Shown: positions 25,529-35,600 of the stretch, piece after piece
Layout: each line of letters begins with the position of its first letter
Numbering within the stretch: the stretch's first letter is position 1
Origin: Cyclobacteriaceae bacterium
GTDB taxonomy: Bacteria; Bacteroidota; Bacteroidia; Cytophagales; Cyclobacteriaceae
Assembly (NCBI GenBank): GCA_024644875.1
Contig: JAHEGY010000028.1
Coordinates: 1-45,576 of the forward strand
DNA: 45,576 nucleotides
Reading direction: 5' to 3'
The notes under the pieces: generated by a model
The model's database searches: none
What the model saw: only the letters and a program-made list of their open reading frames with translations
What the model was told of the DNA's origin: nothing
Made by a program: the position numbers and the translations under genes

Positions 25529-28500
25529 TTAGGCATTTTTATCTTCTAAATCTTTATTTCTAATTTTAGTGGTATAGAACACATTGGGACGAACCCCGAT
25601 CTCTTCCAATACGGTATAGATCCGGTCTTCCTGTATGACTTTATTACCATTGTCGTCTTTTACTTTCATCATTTTGTTGATCCGGCTTTCCGGATCGTTA
25701 AGATCTCCAAATACCAGCGCTTCAGAGGGACACGACTCGGCACAGGCAACATTGATTTCTCCATCCCCAGGTCGTCTTCCTTCCAACTTGGCTTCAAGTT
25801 TACCATATTGAATCCTTTGTACACAGAAGGAACACTTCTCCATAACACCCCTGGAACGCACTACTACATCAGGATTCAGCACCATTTTCCCAAGGTCATT
25901 GTGCATGGATGTATTCATGCTGAACTGGTCGTTATCATGATATTTGAACCAGTTAAACCTTCGAACTTTATAAGGGCAGTTATTTGCACAATATCTCGTG
26001 CCTACACATCGATTGTAAGTCATCTGGTTGAGCCCTTCGGTGCTGTGTGTGGTGGCAGCTACCGGACATACCGTCTCACAGGGCGCGTTATTACAATGCT
26101 GACACATCATAGGCTGATGTGTGATCTCGGGATTTTCAGCTGCTTCTTCCAGCCCTACGGGATCGTTGACCGGTGCATCACTGCTATAATACCTGTCGAT
26201 CCTGATCCAGTGCATATCCCGGCGGTTCAGCACTTCTTCTTTTCCTACGACAGGGACATTGTTTTCCACCTGGCATGAAATGGTACAGGCAGAGCAACCA
26301 ATACAGGAGTTCATATCTACCATTAATCCCCAGTGATGGTTGTTATAATCGTGGCCTTTCCAAAGTGTGATCTTTTTGGCATCTATTTTACCATCCACTT
26401 TACCATCTCCCATTTTTCTATCAAGGTCCATTGAAGCAGCAATATTTGCATAATGTCTGCCTGCTGCCGGATCGGCCTGATATTCTTCGAGGTAGGCCTC
26501 CTGGATCACATTGGTTCTGCCCATGTAAGTATGATGGGTTTGTGTCTGTGCGATCCTGTAGGTCTCAGAAAGCGGTTCCATATTTACACCTTCCAGAATG
26601 ACATTTGACCAGAAACCTCTTGAATTATCCATCAGGGGGTAGGCATCGATTCCGAGATTATTGGCTACAATACCGGCATTTTTACGGCCATACCCTAAGG
26701 CAAGTCCAAGGGTTCCTCTGGCTTGTCCGGGTTGTATAAGTACCGGAACTTTCATGGTCATACCCCTGGCACTTAAGGTAGCCACCGGAAATTCATTCCC
26801 GTCCGCCCCTATCCCCAGCTCACGTGCGAGAGCCTGCGGAACAGTGAGATAATTATCCCAGGTTGTTTTAGTAATAGGATCAGGCATCTCCTGAAGCCAT
26901 GGATTATTGGCCTGGGTTCCATTTCCAATTCCTATTTTTGTATATAGTACGAGCTCAAGGCCATCATTTGACGCTGAATATTTTCTGCCAATTCCTTGGG
27001 CAACACCTTCAACAGGAAGGTAATCACCTGCTGATATTGTACCAGCATCGTAATCATACACTCCATCATGGAGGCTTTGATCCCAGAAGGTCTGAAATTC
27101 AGAAATTTTCTGCTGGGTAGGGAAGTATTTACGTTCCCATGTATTATTCAGGTATTGATAATAATCTGTGATTTCCTCTTCCATCCAGGTTAGGAGTGAT
27201 TTCTGAACCTGGCGTGTATCAAATAAGGGTGTTATCGATGGCTGTGCAAGACTTAACTGACCGGGGACAGGTTCTGCATCATTCCATGATTCCAGGTAAT
27301 GATGATCCGGAAGGATATATTTTACAAGAGAGGCTGTCTCATCCTTTACCCCTGAGGTAGATATCGATAATGATGTTTTAGATATTGAATCAGCTATTTC
27401 AGATCCTTTTGGATGATTATAAACAGGATTCGCATTATAAAAGATCACGCCGCCAATTTTACCCTCCGTCAGCTCTTTTACAAAAGCATCCATAGCCTCG
27501 TCGTTACCCTGCTTCAGATTGACTGGGTTACTTAAATCGATGGTACTTCCGTAATTCCCCAGCATAGCATTTATACCATTGACAAGCATTTGTACATCAG
27601 GATCATTAGAACCCGCAACTACCAGGGATTTACCACGTGAAGACCACAATTGATCAGCAGCCTTCGTAAGGAACTTAACCTCACCGGGATCAGCTACATT
27701 CAGGGTATTCTGGCCGGCCTTTGAAGCGATCAGGTTGTATAGCTTGGCTATAATAATACCTTGTTTAGAAGGTTTTACAGGAATTCTGTAGTCCGCGTTT
27801 GATCCAGTTAATGACATTAAAGACTCATACTGGTAATGACGGGACATCTTTCGGTGCTCTTTATTGACCTTTCTTGTCTTTGCATAATCTCGGCTGTATC
27901 CTACTGCATTCAGCCAATTCCCAAGAAAATCTGCATCAAAACTGATTATTACATCCGCTTTGTTAAAATTATAGGCCGGGATCAAAGAAAGCCCGAAATT
28001 GTTTTTATTGGCCACTCGCATGCCATGCATGGAGTCGGTATCGTATACTATATGTTTTGAAGAGGGGTATTTTTCAAGAAACTTATCTATGATATCCTGT
28101 GTGGTAGGGCTTAGCACCGAATGACTAACAATTCTTATTTGTCCGTTCTGGTCTGCGATTGTCTTCAGCTCCTTGATGATTTCTGCATCAACTACTTCCC
28201 ATTCGGCTTTCTCACCATCCAGTATTGGACCGGTAATTCTTTCTTTATCATATAGTGAAAGTACTGAAGCTTCAACCTGTGCACTTGTTCCACCTTTTGA
28301 AAAATGCGACAGTTTATTGCCCTGGATCTTTATAGGTCGTCCTTCTCTTGTCTTTACCACGATGCTGCAGTAATCACCTCCAACAGAGTAGGTAGAAGCA
28401 TAATAATTAGGCACTCCCGGCTCGAGGTTCACCGGTTTATTCAGGTATGGTATCGCTTTGCGAACAGGTGCTTCGCAGGCGGCCAGGGAGGCCGCTGCTA

Positions 28501-28672
28501 CACTGAATCCCATCATTTTAAGAAAATCCCTTCTTGAACTTGAAGGCGACGCACTGTCCTCTTTGCCGACAGGTAATTCCTGCGGGAACTCCTTATCAGC
28601 ATACTTTACATACTCAGGGTCATTTTTCAGTTGCTCAAGTCCGTTCCAGTACCGTTTTATATTTTCTTCCAT
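25529..28672 (-). CDS. actB: Alternative complex III subunit ActB (molybdopterin-like plus Fe-S protein)
   Basis: The 1047-residue periplasmic-side subunit carries a Tat signal R47-R-D-F-L followed by a lipobox ending LAAC66, so it is probably a Tat-exported lipoprotein. Residues about 80-760 are a MopB-type domain; in ACIII this part holds no molybdenum cofactor. From about 787 follow the cluster motifs CIGCSACTISC, CQHCNNAPCETVCPV, CVGTRYCANNCPY, CSFCVQRI and CAESCP. They bind three [4Fe-4S] clusters and one [3Fe-4S] in characterised homologs. The clusters carry electrons from ActC to the ActA hemes. It lies 26 bp after actA. Confidence 0.96.
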   Translation of the reverse strand: MEENIKRYWNGLEQLKNDPEYVKYADKEFPQELPVGKEDSASPSSSRRDFLKMMGFSVAAASLAACEAPVRKAIPYLNKPVNLEPGVPNYYASTYSVGGDYCSIVVKTREGRPIKIQGNKLSHFSKGGTSAQVEASVLSLYDKERITGPILDGEKAEWEVVDAEIIKELKTIADQNGQIRIVSHSVLSPTTQDIIDKFLEKYPSSKHIVYDTDSMHGMRVANKNNFGLSLIPAYNFNKADVIISFDADFLGNWLNAVGYSRDYAKTRKVNKEHRKMSRHYQYESLMSLTGSNADYRIPVKPSKQGIIIAKLYNLIASKAGQNTLNVADPGEVKFLTKAADQLWSSRGKSLVVAGSNDPDVQMLVNGINAMLGNYGSTIDLSNPVNLKQGNDEAMDAFVKELTEGKIGGVIFYNANPVYNHPKGSEIADSISKTSLSISTSGVKDETASLVKYILPDHHYLESWNDAEPVPGQLSLAQPSITPLFDTRQVQKSLLTWMEEEITDYYQYLNNTWERKYFPTQQKISEFQTFWDQSLHDGVYDYDAGTISAGDYLPVEGVAQGIGRKYSASNDGLELVLYTKIGIGNGTQANNPWLQEMPDPITKTTWDNYLTVPQALARELGIGADGNEFPVATLSARGMTMKVPVLIQPGQARGTLGLALGYGRKNAGIVANNLGIDAYPLMDNSRGFWSNVILEGVNMEPLSETYRIAQTQTHHTYMGRTNVIQEAYLEEYQADPAAGRHYANIAASMDLDRKMGDGKVDGKIDAKKITLWKGHDYNNHHWGLMVDMNSCIGCSACTISCQVENNVPVVGKEEVLNRRDMHWIRIDRYYSSDAPVNDPVGLEEAAENPEITHQPMMCQHCNNAPCETVCPVAATTHSTEGLNQMTYNRCVGTRYCANNCPYKVRRFNWFKYHDNDQFSMNTSMHNDLGKMVLNPDVVVRSRGVMEKCSFCVQRIQYGKLEAKLEGRRPGDGEINVACAESCPSEALVFGDLNDPESRINKMMKVKDDNGNKVIQEDRIYTVLEEIGVRPNVFYTTKIRNKDLEDKNA

Positions 28673-28698
28673 GAATTAATTTAATTCTGAATAATTTC

Positions 28699-30024
28699 TT
28701 AATAATGACATTTTGAACATTCAAGACCGCCAATATCAGCTACAACCATATCTTCTTTACTAACTGTCTTATGTAGTTCAACCAGCTGATCATAATACCC
28801 ATTATCAGCCTGGATAATAGTTTCCCTGTGACAATCGATACACCATCCCATAGTCAAGGTAGAATGTTGTCTGACCACTTCCATAGTCTCTATTGGGCCA
28901 TGACAATCCTGGCATTCGATATTTCCAACTTTATAATGCTGGGCATGGTTGAAGTAAGCCAGATCGGGTAGATTATGCACCCTGATCCATTCAATGGGTC
29001 TGTTATTCTCAATGGCATCATAAATCTTTTGTATTTCTTCCGAAGGCTCGTCAGCTCCCGTCACCTTTACAATTGCACTGTGGCAATTCATACATACACT
29101 GGCTGACGGGATATTTGCCTGGCGACTGGTAGCTACACCAGTATGGCAGTATTCGCATTCTATCTGATAATCACCGGCATGTACTTTATGAGAGTAGGCA
29201 ATGGGTTGTGTCGGAGAATAATCCTGCTGTATTCCCACTGAATACAGGCCGTCAATTACCGATTTCATCATGATGGCGACAAAAATAAAGGACACAAAAC
29301 CCACAAAGGCAGGAGAGCGTACCAGTTTTGCCAGATTAAAACGCTGTTCAATTACTTCAAGTTCTGACTCATCAAGACCTTTTTTCTGTTTCATAAACCT
29401 GGTCAGGGTTTGCACAAGCATGACAAGTACGATAAGTATTAAAACCAGGACGATGATCAGGCCAACCATGGCAGCAATCAAAAATCCGGAGGAAATGGAT
29501 AATCCTGATGGGGCCGCCCCTGCCTCACCAGCGGCGCCTGCCATATCCATAGCAGTAGCAGGAGGATTTAAAGTCTGATCTTTGACATAGGAAAGGATTG
29601 CGAGCACCTCATCATCAGAGAGATCATGTGAGGGCATTTGAGTTTTATTGTATTGCTCATAGAGCTGAACGGCATAAGCATCTCCGCTCTCAATCACTTT
29701 CTGAGAATTCTGTATGAAAGTTATGAGCCAGGGTAAATCTAATCTTTCATAAACACCAGCCAGGGCAGGTCCTATAACCTGCTTGTCCACAGCATGACAA
29801 ACCTTGCAATAATTATTAAAGAGGGTCTCCCCCGCACCAATAATATCCGGATCTATTGACAGCCCATCATCAGGTGCTGCGGCACTTACCGTGGACGTAC
29901 TGTCAACAGCTTCCTGAGCATAGACCGAAATCCCTGAAAATGAGAGAAATAAACCTGAAAATAATATGAATGCTAAAACTTTATGACCTCTCCTACTAAG
30001 CAGGCAGCTTATGTCTTCTAACAT
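28699..30024 (-). CDS. actA: Alternative complex III subunit ActA (six-heme cytochrome c)
   Basis: The 441-residue cytochrome has a signal sequence ending VYAQE (about residue 36). An N-terminal monoheme domain follows (C73-x-x-C76-H77 in NNYCKVCHAVD, with FNNY and IQNSQKVIESGD typical of class I cytochromes). Two membrane segments lie at about 175-210 and 236-262. A C-terminal pentaheme region holds CEYCH, CMNCH, CQDCH, CIDCH and, four residues from the end, CSKCHY. All six CxxCH sites are intact. The domain order is that of Bacteroidota ActA. It is the first gene of the block, 28-34 bp downstream of a strong promoter. Confidence 0.95.
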   Translation of the reverse strand: MLEDISCLLSRRGHKVLAFILFSGLFLSFSGISVYAQEAVDSTSTVSAAAPDDGLSIDPDIIGAGETLFNNYCKVCHAVDKQVIGPALAGVYERLDLPWLITFIQNSQKVIESGDAYAVQLYEQYNKTQMPSHDLSDDEVLAILSYVKDQTLNPPATAMDMAGAAGEAGAAPSGLSISSGFLIAAMVGLIIVLVLILIVLVMLVQTLTRFMKQKKGLDESELEVIEQRFNLAKLVRSPAFVGFVSFIFVAIMMKSVIDGLYSVGIQQDYSPTQPIAYSHKVHAGDYQIECEYCHTGVATSRQANIPSASVCMNCHSAIVKVTGADEPSEEIQKIYDAIENNRPIEWIRVHNLPDLAYFNHAQHYKVGNIECQDCHGPIETMEVVRQHSTLTMGWCIDCHRETIIQADNGYYDQLVELHKTVSKEDMVVADIGGLECSKCHY

Positions 30025-30057
30025 ATTAGATTTTTATTTCGAAATAATTAATTGGCA

Positions 30058-30088
30058 CAAAACTAACATTACCCACCTAATTTCCAAA
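30058..30088 (-). promoter_or_regulatory. Bacteroidota-type promoter of the act-cox block
   Basis: The minus strand has TTTG (30085-30088) and, 19 bases on, TAGTTTTG (30058-30065), an exact match to the Bacteroidota -33 TTTG / -7 TAnnTTTG promoter with ideal spacing. Transcription would start near 30052, giving a leader of under 30 bases to the actA ATG at 30024. This is the best promoter match in the window and supports actA as the first gene. Confidence 0.8.
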
Positions 30089-30190
30089 GAAACTGGAAAA
30101 AGAACACCCCTCTGTGAAAAGTATCCACAAAAATGGATTTAATAATTTAAAATAATAAAAACATGATATTAAGAAATTTCTCAATATCTC

Positions 30191-30211
30191 AATTTAGAAT
30201 GATTCTAAATT
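30191..30211. promoter_or_regulatory. Perfect 21-bp palindrome, Fur/PerR-type 7-1-7 operator candidate
   Basis: Arms AATTTAGAAT (30191-30200) and ATTCTAAATT (30202-30211) are exact inverted copies around a central G. The core TTAGAAT-G-ATTCTAA has the 7-1-7 geometry of Fur/PerR family operators and differs from the Bacillus PerR consensus TTATAAT-n-ATTATAA at one position per arm. It sits about midway in the divergent act-acn region, more than 100 bp from either promoter. Regulator identity is inferred. No Fur-family gene is in the window. Confidence 0.5.
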
Positions 30212-30321
30212 AATAAATCAAAATATTCAAATTCGCCTTCGAAGGATCCCTTAAAATACCATGAAATAATTTCTAACTGAAATACTATTTTGAAAATAAG
30301 GATTAGGTGTTCATGTTTTTA

Positions 30322-30329
30322 TAACTTTG
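30322..30329 (+). promoter_or_regulatory. -7 promoter element for aconitase
   Basis: TAACTTTG matches the Bacteroidota -7 element TAnnTTTG exactly. It would start transcription near 30336, about 26 bases before the acn ATG. No clear TTG lies at the -33 spacing, which suggests a weaker or activator-dependent promoter. Confidence 0.6.
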
Positions 30330-30361
30330 CTGGCAGTAAGAATTAATTTAAATGCATATAT

Positions 30362-32629
30362 ATGGCCTTCGATATTAATATGATTAAAGCTGCGTATGCC
30401 CGCATGGGAAACCGGATTGATGCAGCGAAAACCCTATTGGGTAAGCCGATGACCCTGGCTGAAAAGATCTTATACGCCCATTTGTTCAATGGTGAACCCG
30501 ATACGGTATATGAGCGGGGAAAGTCTTATGTTGACTTCGCCCCTGACAGGGTTGCCATGCAGGATGCCACAGCTCAAATGGCTTTATTACAATTTATGCA
30601 GGCGGGAAAGGAAAAAGCTGCTGTCCCCTCAACGGTCCATTGCGATCATCTTATTCTGGCCAAAGAAGGAGCTTCTGCAGACCTTAAGAATTCTATAAGT
30701 GCGAGTCAGGAAGTTTTTGATTTTCTGGCTTCTGTATCCAATAAATATGGTATTGGATTCTGGAAGCCAGGCGCTGGGATCATTCATCAGGTGATTCTGG
30801 AAAATTATGCCTTCCCCGGAGGAATGATGATTGGAACAGATTCTCATACCGTAAATGCAGGAGGTCTGGGCATGGTAGCCATTGGGGTTGGCGGAGCTGA
30901 CGCGGTGGACGTAATGGCCGGAATGCCCTGGGAACTTAAATTTCCAAAACTGATCGGCGTGAAGCTCACGGGAAAGATGAATGGCTGGACCTCCGCCAAA
31001 GATGTTATCTTGAAAGTTGCCGGTATTTTAACCGTCAAGGGTGGTACCGGCGCTATTGTAGAATATTTTGGGGAGGGTGCAGAAAGCATTTCATGTACAG
31101 GTAAAGGCACCATTTGCAATATGGGTGCTGAAATCGGGGCAACCACCTCCACATTTGGCTACGATGAAAGAATGGAATCCTATCTGCGGGGTACCGACCG
31201 CGGGGATGTAGCTGATCTGGCTAATGCAGTCAAAGAGCACCTCACCGGTGATCCCGAAGTATACGCCAATCCTGAACAATACTTTGACCAGGTCATAGAA
31301 ATAAATTTATCTGAACTTGAACCTCATATCAATGGGCCCTATACACCCGACCGTGCAACACCTATATCAAAATTTGCCGAGGAAGTCAAAAAGAATAGAT
31401 GGCCTCAAGTGTTAGAAGTGGGCTTGATTGGTTCGTGCACCAATTCCTCCTATGAAGATATAAGCCGGGCAGCATCCGTGGCGCAACAGGCCATTGACAA
31501 AAATCTTAAGGTCAGATCAGAATATACCATAACTCCGGGATCAGAAATGGTAAGATATACCGTAGATCGCGATGGTTATCTTGAAGTCTTTGAAAAAATA
31601 GGGGGCGTAGTACTGGCCAATGCCTGTGGACCTTGTATTGGTCAATGGGCCCGACATACCACCGACCCGGATAAAAAGAATTCCATTATTACCTCGTTTA
31701 ACAGAAATTTCGCAAAAAGAAACGATGGCAATCCGAATACCCATTCTTTCGTGGCATCTCCTGAGATTGTCACAGCGATGGCCATAGCCGGGGACATGAC
31801 CTTTAATCCCCTTAAGGATACCCTGGTCAATGAAAATGGGGAAACCGTTCATCTGGATCAACCGCATGGGATCGAATTACCGGTTAAAGGATTTGATGTA
31901 GATGATCCTGGTTATGTAGCACCTGCAGAAGATGGTTCCGGTATAGAAGTAATTGTCAGGCCAGACAGTAAGCGATTGCAATTGTTAACGCCCTTTAAGC
32001 CATGGGATGGTGAAAATCTCAAAGGATTAAAAGTATTGATCAAAGCTGAAGGCAAATGCACAACGGATCATATCTCCATGGCGGGTCCTTGGCTCAGGTT
32101 CAGGGGGCACCTTGACAATATATCAGATAATACGCTGACTGGAGCTATAAATGCCTACAATAAGGAAACCAACAGTGTAAAGAACCAACTTTCAGGCCAA
32201 TATGGCCCTGTTCCTGAAACACAGAGGGCTTATAGGGAAGAAGGCATCAGCACAATTGTTATTGGGGACCATAATTACGGGGAAGGATCATCCAGGGAGC
32301 ATGCAGCCATGCAACCCCGGCATCTTGGTGTTCGGGTAGTTCTGGTCAAGTCTTTTGCCCGCATCCATGAGACTAACCTTAAAAAACAAGGTATGCTTGC
32401 CCTGGTATTTCATAATGAAGCAGATTATGATAAAATTCAGGAAGACGATACTATTGATATAATCGATCTGAACTCTTTTGCTCCTGATAAGCCATTGACA
32501 CTGCTTTTACATCATGCAGATGGCTCAGAGGATACGATCATTGCGAATCATACTTACAACCAGGCTCAAATCGACTGGTTCAAAGCTGGATCAGCACTGA
32601 ATCTTATCAAAGCCAAAGAAAGTAAATAG
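30362..32629 (+). CDS. acn: Aconitate hydratase (mitochondrial-type)
   Basis: The 755-residue cytoplasmic [4Fe-4S] enzyme interconverts citrate and isocitrate in the TCA cycle. The cluster cysteines are C359 in [11 protein letters not shown] and C422/C425 in [10 protein letters not shown]. Substrate-site motifs include VHCDHLI early in the chain, [13 protein letters not shown], and in the swivel domain [22 protein letters not shown]. Length and domain order (three N-terminal domains, linker, swivel) correspond to the mitochondrial-type family common in Bacteroidota. Its own promoter lies upstream, and it ends at a terminator shared with the convergent GH2 gene. The labile iron-sulfur cluster makes it a plausible target for the Fur/PerR-like site in its upstream region. 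Confidence 0.97.
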   Translation: MAFDINMIKAAYARMGNRIDAAKTLLGKPMTLAEKILYAHLFNGEPDTVYERGKSYVDFAPDRVAMQDATAQMALLQFMQAGKEKAAVPSTVHCDHLILAKEGASADLKNSISASQEVFDFLASVSNKYGIGFWKPGAGIIHQVILENYAFPGGMMIGTDSHTVNAGGLGMVAIGVGGADAVDVMAGMPWELKFPKLIGVKLTGKMNGWTSAKDVILKVAGILTVKGGTGAIVEYFGEGAESISCTGKGTICNMGAEIGATTSTFGYDERMESYLRGTDRGDVADLANAVKEHLTGDPEVYANPEQYFDQVIEINLSELEPHINGPYTPDRATPISKFAEEVKKNRWPQVLEVGLIGSCTNSSYEDISRAASVAQQAIDKNLKVRSEYTITPGSEMVRYTVDRDGYLEVFEKIGGVVLANACGPCIGQWARHTTDPDKKNSIITSFNRNFAKRNDGNPNTHSFVASPEIVTAMAIAGDMTFNPLKDTLVNENGETVHLDQPHGIELPVKGFDVDDPGYVAPAEDGSGIEVIVRPDSKRLQLLTPFKPWDGENLKGLKVLIKAEGKCTTDHISMAGPWLRFRGHLDNISDNTLTGAINAYNKETNSVKNQLSGQYGPVPETQRAYREEGISTIVIGDHNYGEGSSREHAAMQPRHLGVRVVLVKSFARIHETNLKKQGMLALVFHNEADYDKIQEDDTIDIIDLNSFAPDKPLTLLLHHADGSEDTIIANHTYNQAQIDWFKAGSALNLIKAKESK

Positions 32630-32630
32630 T

Positions 32631-32685
32631 TAAAAAATGAAATGAGATAAGGCTCGCCCTGTAGAGATGCCTTATCTTATTTTTA
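32631..32685. terminator. Bidirectional terminator between acn and GH2 gene
   Basis: A 9-bp perfect stem AGATAAGGC (32645-32653) / GCCTTATCT (32669-32677), extendable by further A-T and G-T pairs, has an A-run on its left (32632-32637) and a T-run on its right (32680-32684). It can therefore terminate transcription from both convergent genes. It slightly overlaps the last codon of the GH2 gene. Confidence 0.85.
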
Positions 32686-35600
32686 ATATTCTACATTACT
32701 TAAACGATAGAAATCCGGATTCCTGTTGAATGGGCGCAGCAGTAATTTGTATTCATAGTTTTCAGGATAAGTCCGGTATACCGGCCGCACCCTTACCGGA
32801 GTACCTCCTACACCCGTAACCCGGTGGTCAATGTTCAGTACCGGATTTTTTGCCCGTTTCAACTGGAAGGGATACCAGGCTTTATCAAGGTTTTCATATG
32901 GATCAATACTAGAATTAAAAAGCTCGTTGCTGGTGATGAGTAATCCATTGCCTCCTGAAGAATGAATACTCAACCACCTCAGATCTGTCCGGTTGTCAAA
33001 ATCCTGAGGTATAATATACGGTATGTCTATATCACTTATGTTTATTTCATATTGCCCGGTTTTATAGCCTGTTTTCCTGTCTGGGTAAGATTCATATGGA
33101 CCTCTCCCATACCACGACACCTTTTCTATTTCCTCGGCCAGTGTAAATTGAAGCCCGACTTTCTGAATATATCCAAGTGGAAACCAGTCTTTGGTATACA
33201 GGGAGGCTGGTTCAACGTCAGGCATGATCTTATGATGAATTACCAGATCGCCGGTTGAGAGGAAATCATAACATAATTCATGATGAAAGACATTTACAGG
33301 ATTTGAAAATGCCCTTGATTCAATTTTAAATTTCACGTAGGCATCGATCCCGGATTTAGAAAACTCCACCAATTCTGCACTATGAACCAGGCTATCCAAT
33401 CCGTACTTATACCAGAACTCAGCTTCATTAACACCCCACTCCGACCATTCATTCATAATTGGTCTTCTCCATACATTAAATTTTGGTGAACCTGTAATCA
33501 GATCTGTGTCACCATTCCGTATTGAGATTAAAAGTCCGGTTTTAAGATCCAGGCTGAAATCAATATTATTCGCCGTTATTACCAATATATTCTCATCTTC
33601 ATCCAATACATTGAACCCCGATGTTTCCTCCTGCATGAATACATCTTTTCGTTCATTTATATTTTTAAGTTCGAATTCCTGGAAACATATTTCATGTCCC
33701 TTCTCAGCCCAGTCATTTTTCCTTTTTAAATTGATCGTCACTCTGAAGATATATACTGCGCCGGCCTTTAGTGCCGGATCCTTATAGGGAGCTTCGAATT
33801 CTTCATAATCCTGTGGAGCTGTAGATAACCTCAGGTTTCCTGAAGCAATATTTTTATTATTTTCCAATAACTCCCAGTTTATATCGAATTCTGAAAGGTC
33901 TGTAAAATGAAACCTGTTTATAATCCTGTATTTTCGCATCTTCCTGTCCATAACCTTAATTGATACCGGAGCATGAGACTGCTTCATCTGGTAAGCTTCA
34001 GGCTGGGGAACTCTATACGCAGACACTACTCCATCCATGGTACCGCTGCCCTGTGGTGTGGCGCCGTATGAAAGGAAGGTCCCTTCTATATTGTGCTCGT
34101 CGAAATCAAGCCAGAGAATGGATTTTGGCACATTTAGCTTACTTTTGACAGATAAGGCCAGGTTCTGTACATCCATAGCTTCATTATAGATCCTTACCTG
34201 GTCGAAGACGCTGTTCGATACAAACCAACCTTTGTTCTCATGGTTCTTTTTATGGTTTTTACCTATACACACCGGGTGGGGCGAACGGTCAATCTTTCCG
34301 GAAGTATTCATCTCTGCCAAAAGAGCTCCATTCTGATACAAGGCCATTTTACTACCATCGTAAATGGCCATAATGTGCTGCCAGTTAAAATTCCAGTTCC
34401 GAGATACATAACCATCGATCCTATGTAAAACGCCATTCAACTGGAGAATAAATGAAAGGCTGTCTTTATGCATCTGGGTAATTTCATAACTCAATCCTTT
34501 ACTGATCATGGGGTTTACATCGGCAAAATTCCTGGGATATACCCAGCATTCCAGGGTCAGTTGATCTCCCACCTGGTTGAATACAGGGTGATCATACACT
34601 TCCACAAAATCATCCAGGCCACTGAATGCTAGAGCTTTACCCTGAATTCCTTCCTGAACTTCAGTTCGACCCATAATAACCGCCTGATGCCTAAATCCGG
34701 ATTCATCGGGTGTGGTGACCAGGTCAAATTCAAGCCCCTGGTTTACCCAGTCCCATATGAATCCTCCTTGTAGCGATTTATTATTATTAATGATCTCCCA
34801 ATATTCATCGAACCCACCTAAGGCATTGCCCATGGCATGGCTGTATTCTCCCATAATCACAGGCCTGTCGGTGGTTTGACCAACATTATATAATTCCTCC
34901 TGTCGTGGGTAGCGGATACCATTTACATCCGCATAGGGAGCATCACCGTTAGGAATATTACCCTGGTGATACACAACACGAGTCGGGTCCTGTTCTTTTA
35001 AATACTCTGCCATGGTATGATGTATCGGGGCATAACCACACTCATTGCCGGTACTCCATAAGATGATTGAGGGGTGATTCTTATCCCTCTGAAAGAATCT
35101 TTCCGTTCTGTCCATAAAGGCGGTTTCCCAACCCTCCTGTGCTGCCAGATAATCTTCCCCTTCATGGCACTCAGCGTTTACTTCATCACAGAGGTAGAGG
35201 CCATACTGGTCAACCAGGTCATAAAATAGTGGTGTATTAGGGTAATGAGAGGTCCGGATCGAATTCACGTTCAACTGTTTCATAAGAAGCAGATCTTTTT
35301 CGATCATTTCCCTTGTCATTGTACGGCCCAGCTTTGGATCGTGTTCATGCCTGTTAACTCCTTTAAATTTCACCGCAACGCCGTTGACCAGCAGCTGGGC
35401 ATCCTTAATTTCTATTTCCCTGAATCCAACAGTCTCTTCAATTATTTCAAGTACCTCATCTTCAGGACTCTTCAAAATCATCAAAAGCTTATATAGGTTT
35501 GGCTTTTCAGCACTCCAAAGCATGGGATCATTGACTTTATAGGACATTTCGACAACCTTCACGTCATCGGCAAGTAGTGTCCCGGCCTTTAGGTTTTTGG

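Noticed and set aside
25808-26278. 156-codon plus-strand ORF opposite actB
   Set aside because: It lies opposite the iron-sulfur region of actB. Its His/Ile-rich translation mirrors that gene's codons and has no start context of its own.
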